In this document: positions 22,101-32,700 of the stretch, piece by piece
How positions within the stretch are numbered: position 1 is the stretch's first letter
Layout of the letters: every line of letters begins with the position of its first letter
Source: Diploptera punctata
Lineage: Eukaryota; Arthropoda; Insecta; Blattodea; Blaberidae
NCBI GenBank assembly: GCA_030220185.1
Contig: JASPKZ010004202.1
Coordinates: 1 to 64,000, forward strand
Reading direction: 5' to 3'
Length of the DNA: 64,000 bases
Notes under the pieces: generated by a model
Told to the model about the DNA's origin: nothing
What the model saw: the letters and a program-made list of their open reading frames with translations, nothing else
The model's database searches: none
Position numbers and translations under genes: made by a program

Positions 22101-25100
22101 GGACAACGGAGGAGATGGTTTCTTTCCATATCTTCATTTAAATTGCAAAAAGAGCATTTAGGTGAATCTGTTATGCCAATTCTGTGTAGGTGTTTGTTCA
22201 AGCAGTCATGTCCCGTTAGCAGTCTGAATGTTGCTACTGCAGATTTTCTTTGTAATGTAGTAATGTCATAAGCTTGTAGATTTTCCCATTCCTTTCCAGA
22301 TGTTTTGGTGGTGTATTCTTCTCTAAGTTTATTGATGTATTTATTTGAGATAATTCTTTTGATAGAGTGAAAGGAAACTGGAGTAGAAGTTCGGTTTGAA
22401 ACAATTTTGCTACCCTTCTTGGCTAGAAAATCGGCTATTTCATTGCCTGTCACTCCACAATGGGCCGGAATCCATTGAAGTACAACTTTTTTATGTAGAT
22501 GGGATAACTATGACATGTCACGTGTTTTTAGGGATTCTCCCTTCCATAGAGAAATAGTTTAGCGACACTAGCGCCAACACACTAGCTGGGCAGACTTAAC
22601 TTGGCCAAGTAATATATTTAATGTTGGTATTGTTTTTTAGCGTGCGAGCCGTGGGATGCTTTTTATGATTTTTACATTTCCTTTTTAGAGACTTTACTTT
22701 TACCAATATCTGTTTATTATCAAATATATTAATTGATATAGTAATCAACTTAACATAGCCCCTCCCAAAATAAACCTACTCGGTCTTGAGGAGGTCACAA
22801 AATTTTATGAGGTGAAATTATTCAACAAGGAATAACATTCAAATAATTAGGAATTGAATCAACAAGTTATGGGAATACAGAAGTCAGACAACAGCTTATT
22901 AAAGGGATGGTGAAATTAAATGTTTCTTACCTCTCTTCATATAATTCTTCTAAGTAGATCGCAATTTCGAGACCATAACAGTCTCATTTTCAGTACAATC
23001 TTGGCGACTGATGTTATGTCGATCAGAAGAAACTCTTCTTCTTCCCAGAGGTACTGAAGATGAGACCGTTATGGTCTCGAAATCGCGATCTACTTGGAAG
23101 ATTTATATGAGGAGAGGTAAGAAACATTTAATTTCACCATAAATTAAACCTCATAGTGATTAATTCCTATAAAAGTTAAATATTAAAGGGATACAAATTG
23201 CTGGATGTCTTAATGGTACAATTTGGAAAAATACACTTTTAAAAACAGAAACTAACGTCAGAATTTATAAAACAGTAGTAAGACACTATTATAACTTATC
23301 AGGCAGAAACAAGACCAGATACTGTAAAAACAAAGAGATTGTTGGAAACAACAGAAATGAAAATACTTTGTAAAATTGTGGGAAAAACTTTATGGGACAG
23401 AGAATGGAGGGACTTCTAAGGTTGGGGCGCCTGAAAGACAGTAATGATGCGCCAGGAGAGGCCTTAAACTAAACTTAATCTAATGAGGTGAATATGATAA
23501 TGATGGTCAGATGGTGTTCGGGGACCATTTGGGCCTTAAAGTTTCCTGACATTTGTCTTACAGGTGAGGAAGAAACCTCACCCAGGAAACTTGTCCTTTC
23601 CGGGGATCAAACCTGGACCCACTGCAAACAAGGCAGCTTGCTACCACGAGAAGATAGCAATGGACAAATCTAAAATATTTTTTATTTGTCCTTCAGTGAG
23701 AAGTATTAAATTAATAATAAAAAGTTTGTTGAGTTGTTTCTTGACTCACCTCATACCGGGTGCGGCAGCATAACTTCCTTTTTTAAAATGTGCGCCATTT
23801 AGTCGGTTGATGTCGTAGCGGAGCGCTAGTGGTCTCGTTCGAGAGGGGGGACTATAAAGTTTTGTCCTGACACAGTTCAGTCGCCATCATGCGTTGGAAC
23901 AGTGAGGAGCGTGCGTTTGCCATTGAGGCCTACTTTTCGAGCGGATGTTCTGTGATCGCAACCCGGCGCGCCTTTCGGAATCGCTTTAAATAGCCCCGTT
24001 GGCCCCCTGTCCCGGACCGGAAATCAATTGTTACGTGGGTCACTACGTTCAGACAAACTGCAAGTGCGACAAGACGAAGAACTGGAGTCCCTCGGCCGAT
24101 TAGATCACCTGAGAACATTGAGGTAGTGAGAGCTTCAATGTTGCGATCACCACGGCATTCTGCGCGCAAACATGCGTCTGCCCTTGGACTTTCCGATCGT
24201 TCTGTAAGGAGAATACTTCATGATGATCTTCATTTCCATCCATACAAGATGGCAATTGTGCAGGAACTTTCTGAACGTGACTTCAATTCTCGGAGGAACG
24301 CGTGTGAGGTTCTTCTGGAAGTCGTTCCTGAGGACGCTATTGTTTTTTTTAGTGATGAAGCCCATTTTCATTTGTGTGGATCCGTCAACAAACAAAACAT
24401 GCGCTACTGGGCTGACACCAATCCTCGACAATTGCATCAAAGGCCTTTGCATTCACTAAAGTCACAGTGTGGTGTGCAATTTCCTCAAGTGGAATTATTG
24501 GTCCCTGGTTCTTTGAGGAAAATGAAGTCACAGTGACAGTGAATTCGGACCGGTATGTAAACATGTTACAGGAATTTTTTTCCCACGGCTAGATGAGTTG
24601 GACTTAGGGGACACTTGGTTCCAACAAGACGGTGCAACGGCACACACTTCAAGAGCATCGATGACTGTTTTGAGGGAACACTTCCCAGAGCGCCTTATCT
24701 CAATTAGGGGCGATTTGAAGTGGCCGGCCCGCTCTCCCGATTTGACCCCTTGTGATTTTTTTCTATGGGGTTATTTGAAATCCCGTGTTTATGTGAACCG
24801 TCCAAGGACCCTACAAGATTTGAAGACCAACATCCAGGAAGAAATTGCCAACATAACGCCTGCTATGCTGGCAGGAGTCATGACAAACGCCAGAAATCGG
24901 TTTACTCAGTGTATGGAGAATGGGGGACGTCACCTACCTGATTTAATCTTCAAAACTGAGTAAAACAAAACTTTATGTATGTGCCTATATTATAAAAAAC
25001 GAATAAAAATTTTCTGATTCATACAATGCATTTTATTAAGTTTTAAAAAAAGGAAGTTATGCTGCCGCACCCTGTACTTCTTAACTCCCTTGCAGGATCC

Positions 25101-28100
25101 AGATTTTGTCACTGTATTTGTGACATTCTCAATGTGAACAGCATTGAGAATGTCACAAATACAGTGACGAAATCTAGATCTGCGAGGGAGTTAAGAAGTA
25201 TGAGGTGAGTCAAGAAACAACTCAACAAAATTAAAATAAACCTCATAGTGTTATTTCCTACCTACATAACTTAATAATAATAAAAACATTGTATAAATAG
25301 AAGAAATGTACGTACGTATGATCTGGTTTCATTTGACCATGAAGGTTATCTATAGCGCAGTTAAGGAAGATGTAAGAAAAATGTCCAATAACTTCACATA
25401 ACTCCACTATAACATTCCAAGCAGCCAGGTAACGGGGACGAGGCTTAAATTTTGATATCACAATTCCTGAAGCCAAAACTCCCATTCCAGAACAAACCAA
25501 TCCAATTGAACCTAAAAATAACATGTTAATTATGAAGTAACGGCTATTCATATTTCACTCCAACAATTACTATACACAATAAATACATTTCAAAATGCTG
25601 TCATACTCTCTGATTCTAAGGCAGCAATATATGCAATAAATCCACACAAAATGAAGTCAGTACAAATTAAAGAGTGCTACAAAATGATTCAACAACTCCA
25701 AAAACTACAGAAAAGAATTCAAGTGCAATGGATACCTGCACATTGTGGAATTGCTGGAAATGACACTGCTGATTTTCTTGCCAAAAAAGGCTCCAATCTA
25801 ATTCAGAATACAACTAGAAGCTTACCTTTCACATCCATAAAAAGAATAATTAAAAATAAATATAAAATCAAACAAAACCAAGACCTATGTAATAATGCTA
25901 AAGACAAAAAATGGAATATTTTACTAAAGAAGCCAGATATTATTCCAGAAATTCCACGTAAAACTACAGTAGCAAAATTTAGACTGCTTACAGAACATGA
26001 CTATTTGGCCAAACATTTATATAAAATAGGAATCTACACGAATCCAAATTGTCCTCTATGCAACAAAGATGAAGAAATGAATGAAGAACATCTACAAACC
26101 TGTGAAGTATTACCTGTTGGATCCACCATAGAGAAATATTGGAGAGCAAGAACGCTAATGGCTTCGGTGCCAAGGCCCAGCATTTCAAAACAACAACAAC
26201 GTTATAAAGGTATGACTATTTAACTCATGCCCCAAATACGAGTCACTGACCAATCACGTTTCAATAAATTTTGTTTTACAACCAATCACAGTCGTGTTTC
26301 GTCTCGATAATTATCACATTTTGATTACCAAAATACAGAAAGCTCCTCCTTTATAATATTCAGAGCATTATTTTGCAGTGACTGACTCTCTAACAAATAC
26401 GTTGAATATAATAATAATGAGAATGTTCACACATTGTGTATTGTTTTGTTTTATTTGTCCCGTGCATATTCACTTATGGATTTCTTTCTGTTTTTACACA
26501 CTGTGATGTGGTATCGGTCACATCTTTCCTTGCACATCTCGCATACCCATGTGTCTTCTGGTACGTGATATGTCTTCTTGGTGCATATTCTCTGGCGGAT
26601 ACCGTGTACCGCCATCCTGGTCACCAGGTGTTGCAGCTCGTAGTTCGCCGACATCCAGTTGTTGTTTGCCATCGCCTCTGTGGAGTAGAATTCGTCCCAG
26701 ATCTGTTCTCCTTCTGTTGTGTAGTACCTTTGCTGCTGCCTCTGTTGTGGGTAACAAGAATTTCAGCATCAGGTCTTGAAGCAGGAATGTTTCTCTAGCC
26801 ATCACATATGTCAGCCTGGATGGGGTATATTTTGATAACCCCATCACTCTCTTTAGGTATCTGGCTTCCAGGCTCTCCAGCTGTCTCTTCGTTAGCCGTT
26901 CCCATATTATTTCCAGTCTGTACGTTGCCGCCTGTAGTATCTTGGCCTCGAATAGTCTCATTGCTGTGTTGAGTGATAGGGCTTGTATGTTCTTTATATC
27001 GTTTATGGCCCTCACTGCTTCTATCAGTCTCCTTTTTATGTGTAATGTGAATGATTTCCCATTTGTTTGGATCGTGATCCCTAGATATTTATATGTGTTG
27101 ACTTTCCTCAGTGGTTTTCCTTTGTAGTAGATTTCCGTGTTTGCCTCTAGTCTACCTCCTTTCCGAAATACGACGTATTCTGTCTTATCTTCATTTATAG
27201 TGAGTTCGTTTTCTTCTGTCCAAACTTGGAGTGCATCCATGGCTTTCTGTAGTTCTATCCTATTGCTTGAGGTGATCGCCATATCATCTGCATACATGTA
27301 TACTGTCACCTGCTGTGTTTCTTTGTTTACTGCCTCTATGACATCATGTGTGAGTACATTAAACATAGCAAATAATGAACAGATTCCTTCGACCTACACA
27401 TTTGATAATTGTGTGTTCAATAATTGTGTTTTTAAATAATGATTTTACTGAGTTGTTTCCTAAAAAAATAATTAATAACATACAATGTTGGTTATAATAT
27501 ACAGTTTGATGCTGTATTAAATTAATGTTGGGAAGTAAACATTATGAGGTATGATGTTTTTATTATTGATTTAACATTTCTCACTGAAAGATAAATTATA
27601 TTTGAAGAGAAAATTTTTTGCCTAGACCGAGACTCGAACCCGGGACCTTTGACTTGCCAGGCCAAATGCTCTACCAACTGAGCTACCGAGGTGAGTTGCG
27701 ATCTAGACGCAAATTTTTCTCTTATATACGTTGTAATTCCCTCTCGCCAAGAGCTTTTGAAACCATTGCTTCGATCTTTGCAAATGGCGGCTTCTTAGTT
27801 AAGAAGACATTTATTGGAAATTTAACACTACTTTATAAAGCTAGTAAGGCTTCTAATGATGTTTTTATTATTGATTTAACAATTCTCATTGAAAGATAGC
27901 TCAGTTGGTAGAACATTTGGCCCGTCAAGTCAAAGGTCCCGGGTTTGAGTCTTGGTCTAGGCGAAAATTTTTCTCTTCAAATATAATAATTATGAGGTAT
28001 AATCATTAAAATTCATCGGAGAACATTTTGTTTAAACAACAAAACAAGTAGAGAAGCCTTTGGAATTGACAGTTTGGGAAAAGATATACATTCAGAAAAA

Positions 28101-29741
28101 TAAAGATAGATCAATGAATTTTGATATCCCTAACAAAATTACTTTGATTTCGAAGTTCATAAATTCAACCACAGATGGCAGTACAGAAGATGGCGACAAT
28201 AGAACAGTTGATGCCCGAAGAATTTTGTCAGTCAGAGTTATGGCTGAGGATGAACATGACTGTGTTTGAAACCACGGTATCATGGAAGCATAAATCCTAT
28301 GAGGTGAGTTGTTTAAACAAAATGTTCTCCAATGAATTTAAATTACAGTTTGATGTGTTTCATTTTTTCTCCACTAGGGTGCATTCTTACAATATTGTGA
28401 TCATATTTGGCAATAAATAGAATGATCAAGTTGTAGTGATGAACAAATGAGACATAATTACTTATTTTAGGAATTCTCACTATGAGGTATATTCATTAAG
28501 GTAGAATTTTTTATCACTCACCTCATATTTTTGACTATAAACTAGTTTCGGAACATAGTTTCTGTTCCATCCTCAGTATAGTCACAACCATTGTTCTGTC
28601 GTCTTGAAGAGCTATTAAAACAAATACAAAAACCAAAAGAACTTACTGTTTGGGAAAAGATCTACATTCAAAAGAGCAAAAACAAGAAATTGATGAACTT
28701 TGAAATTCCCGGTGAGAATGACCTGGTTTCGAGGTTTTTCAGTCAGCCAATGGAAAGGAGTGAAGGACAGCTCTTCAAGACGACAGAACAACGGTTGTGA
28801 AGACCAAAACTAGTTTATAGTCAAATAAGAAGAACAATATGAGGTGAGTGATAAAAAATTCTACCTAAATGAGACATAACCAAACAATTCTCATTTGTTT
28901 TCAAACATCGCTGTTTACATTAAATATATAAATATTTTAAAATAACTATATTTAAATAATGATTTGTGAGTAAACAGCTTAATTTTATTCATTAAACAGT
29001 TCAAACAAATGCCACTCATGGCATTAGTTATAATAAATATATTCACCTGTAATGAGACTAGCTTTGGAAGCCGACTGCCTGAACTGTGTTTCCATGTATT
29101 TTGGCATAAATATCCAGTAACCAATCACTCCAAACATGAAACAGACAGTACTGAGCGAGTTGAACAGCAGGATCCTGTTCTTCAGTAGACGCCTCACGAC
29201 TGATTTAAAATCTGAAAATCATAATACATTTAGTCTACAATAAACAAGTGCCTCAATTCAAATACAATTATTACATTTCAAAAGAAAAATATATGCCTAG
29301 ACTGGGGTTTGAACCCAGGACCTTTGACTTTCTATGCCAATGTTATTCCAAGTGAGCTACCTAGGCCTCCAATCTAAACGCGTATTTTTTCTCTTATACA
29401 TAGTTAATTCCCTAATGCCGCACACTTGGCACCTTTAAGTCACGCTTATACAGTTACCTGTTGTCTAATAATTAATTTTTCTCTATTTATTTAATTTTAT
29501 ACTATGTCATTAATCTTTTCCTCGTTTTTTTATATATCTTGTACATATTATATATTTAATTCGTTAAATTTAGAGTAAATCAAAATACATTATAAATATT
29601 AATTGTATTGTATTCATAACTTGTAATCGTTTATATATATATTGTAATTTAGATTTAAGACTTTTCTTTTGTATTTCTTTTAAACCTGGTTGAGTGGTAG
29701 ACAAGGCCTTAAGGCCTTAACTCTGCCAGGTAAAATAAAGC

Positions 29742-29775
<34 letters not shown>

Positions 29776-32700
29776 CCCAAATGCTATGAGCCGTTGTTAC
29801 GATTTTTGCCATTTACATTTCTGGAGACAGATTTTACTTTGTATGGGGTCCTTCCCATGAAATGCCATAATTTTAGTTTTGTTAATTGATATTTCCATAT
29901 TAAATTTGACAGCTATTTTTTTGTAAATTATAAATTGATCATTGCAAATCATTTTTGGAAAGTGTCAGAAGAGCTATATCATCTGCAAAAAGAATAGCAT
30001 CGACTTTGAGGTTCCTATAGATGGGTATACATCCCCGTTGTGTTTTCCTCCATTCATGTATTATTCTATTCACATATACGAGGGCGGATCGGAAAGTAAC
30101 GCACAATAATTTTTTTCTGCCTTGGTATTGCAGCTAGAATGTTGAAATTTCACAGAGATATAGTTTGAAGTTTTCACTACAGATGGTATTTTTTCTCAGG
30201 TGCACCTCTTGCGAGAGAAGCTTGAACTATGCAACAAAGATGGCGCGCATGCTACAGTCGTCCACCTGTGAGGAACAGAGAAGTGTTGTTCGATTTTTGT
30301 GGGCCAAAGGGCATAAACCCAGTGAAATTCACAGGGACATGCGTGGCGTGTATGGGGATGATTGTATGGACCGTAGCAATGTCTCCAGGTGGTGCACATT
30401 CTTCCAAGAGGGGGGACGCGTGAACCTTAGTGATTCGCCACGCTCCAGCCGGCCGACAACAGCAGCAATCCCGCAGAATGTCAGAGGCATTGAGGCGGCA
30501 ATTCTGAACGACCGGCGTGTGCAACTGCGAGCCTTATCGCAGAAGTTCAACATTTCCTATGGTGTGGTGTACGATATTGTTCATGAAAATTTGAAATTCC
30601 GTAAAGTTAGTGCTCGCTGGGTGCCTAAGAACCTGACAGACGACCACAAGGGCCAGCGAATGATGGCAAGCTTGGACCACTTAACGCGGTACACCGCACA
30701 AGGACATGACTTTCTGGAAGGAATCGTCACAGGTGATGAGTCGTGGGCGTACCACTACACGCCCGAAACAAAGCACCCATCAATGGAGTGGAAACATGCT
30801 GGTTCCCCAGTAAAGAAAAAATTCAAAGTGACTCAATCTGCCAGGAAAGTGCTTGTGACAGTGTTCTGGGATATGCATGGTGTTTTATTGGTGGACTTTG
30901 CTGAACACGGGACCACTGTGAATACTGCGGCCTACATTAAAACTTTGGTGAAGTTGCGTCGTGTCATTCATGACAAACATCACAACATTAACGTTAAACT
31001 TCTTCATGACAATGCTCGCCCCCATGTTGCTGCTGTCGTTCGTCAGAAAATCGCCGAATTTGGTTGGGAGGTGCTCCAGCATCCACCATACAGTCCGGAT
31101 CTTGCACCATCGGACTTTCATCTGTTTGGTCCCATGAAGAAATTCCTGGCCGCCAAACGCTTTGAGACAGATGTGGAAGTGAAATCAGCAGTGCGCAGAT
31201 GGCTACACTCCAACCAAACGGACTTCTACGAACAGGGCATATTGAAACTGGTAACACGATGGGAAAAATGTGTTGAGAAAGTTGGTGACTATGTCGAAAA
31301 GTAGGTAAAAGATGTAAGTTCATTTGTGATTTTTTTCCTTTTTTTTACTATTAAACTTTTTAAAAAAAAAATTATTGTGCGTTACTTTCTGATCCGCCCT
31401 CGTATAATGAAAAGCACTCGTAAAAGTCCACATCCCATATATTCATGTCAGCCTTAAATTTGAATACATACACGGTAATTCAAATGTTGGCTTCAAAGGC
31501 ATAATGAATGTAGATGGCAGGTCCTTTCTTTCAGTTTTGAACTTGCAGTAAATCAGTTTAACATCACTTACCACTAAACGACCTTGTTGTATTCGTCGGT
31601 TCATTTCCATTATTTGTAATTGCAGCCCTCTGAGCAGCTCTCGGTAACTTTTTAGGAACAATGCCAAAGCTCCAGAAAGACAGATTAAAACTGTACCAAT
31701 TGGTAAAAAACCTAGGAAAAGAAGCAATTATATTAGGAAACAGCTGTATGGGTCTGGAGTAAAATGTGGACCTCAATAGTTCTTGGGTTTAAAATAAACA
31801 TTAGGCATCAATAACAAATCAAATAACAAAATACACATCATGTAGAAACAAACCAGAGAAATAAATAATAAAGTAATGTTTTTTATTCTGTCTAAAGAAC
31901 AAAGCCGCTTTTATTTTAGAAAGAAAAACTATGTCCAATTCTGAAAAGTGTTAATTTAAAAATATAACATAGTGGCCACTATCCTGGTATATTCTAACTT
32001 ACCCTCACATAACCAAATAAAATAAACTAAATATTAATTGTTACAAGGAAAATTTTGAGGAAGTGGCTGAATTCAAATACCTAGGAACAATAATCACAAA
32101 TAGGAATGAGATGCACAAAGAAATTAAACATAGGCTCAATTCTGGAAACACGTGCTATTATGCATTGCAGAGACTTTTGATGTCCCAACTCCTTTCAAAA
32201 AACGTTAAACTGAAAATATATAAAACTATTATTCTACCAGTTATATTATATGGGTGCGAAACATGGACTCTTACTTTAAGGCAGGAAAGGAGATTACGAG
32301 TATTTGAGAATAAAGCACTTAGGAAAATTTTTGTGCCAAAAGAGATGAACAGACAGGCAAATGGAGAAAACTACATAATAGTGAATTACATGGTATGTAT
32401 AGGAAGCCAGATACAATAAGAACAGTTAAGTGAGTGTGATGGGCAGGACATATGGGGATGAAAGAGGTGCATGGAAGGTTCTTGTAGGAAAACCAGAGGG
32501 AAAATGCCCAGTTGGTAGACCAAGAATGACATGGGAGAATAACATTATCCATGATTTAAGGGAAGTAGATTACAGGGGATGATTGGAAAACATTAGCTCA
32601 GGATAGGAATGTATGGAGAGCTTATGTCCATGTGGCCATGAACCTAAGGGTTCGATAGAGACTACGAGTTAGTTAGTTAATTGTCACAACCATCTTTATG

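Larger units (their letters stand above)
22909..23181. mobile_element. PLE fold-back copy with two opposed ribozymes, 11-bp TSD
   Basis: Flanked by ATTAAAGGGAT (22898-22908 and 23182-23192). Arms TCTTACCTCTCTTCATATAA / complement; right end AAACCTCATAGTGATTAATTCC. Each arm carries a hammerhead motif on its own strand. Confidence 0.9.
22760..23400 (+). pseudogene. Non-LTR retrotransposon RT-tail fragment, split by PLE
   Basis: Flanks of the PLE insertion join into one degraded frame: QQGITFK-like KYLG region before 22908 and IAGCLNGTIWKN, TNVRIYKTVVR, RPDTVKTKRLLETTEMKIL, CKIVGKTLWDREWR after 23193. Lineage similar to the RTE/Jockey tail modules; clade not resolved. Confidence 0.7.
23724..25274. 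mobile_element. PLE fold-back copy carrying a DD41D transposon, 12-bp TSD
   Basis: Outer direct repeats TAATAATAAAAA (23712-23723 and 25275-25286). Left arm GTTTCTTGACTCACCTCATA is cut by the transposon 23756-25074 and resumes as CTTCTTAACTCCC; right arm complement ends CCTCATAGTGTTATTTCC. The related copy at 38867-39243 shows the uncut arm. Confidence 0.85.
27512..28343 (+). mobile_element. PLE copy with ORF end, 12-bp TSD, hosting a tRNA-bearing repeat
   Basis: Flanked by TACAGTTTGATG (27500-27511 and 28344-28355). Order: inverted end (GGAAGTAAACATTATGAGGT), nested tRNA-bearing element, arm TTCATCGGAGAACATTTTG, ORF end, hammerhead-like motif, complementary arm. Confidence 0.88.
28458..28866 (+). 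mobile_element. Short PLE copy, 13-bp TSD
   Basis: Flanked by AAATGAGACATAA (28445-28457 and 28867-28879). Inverted end with ribozyme, ORF end, direct end (ATATGAGGTGAGTGATAAAA); arms pair over GGTAGAATTTTTTATCACTC. Confidence 0.9.

Noticed and set aside
30196..31323. Several ORFs of 64-109 codons overlapping mariner
   Set aside because: Other-frame and antisense shadows of the transposase.
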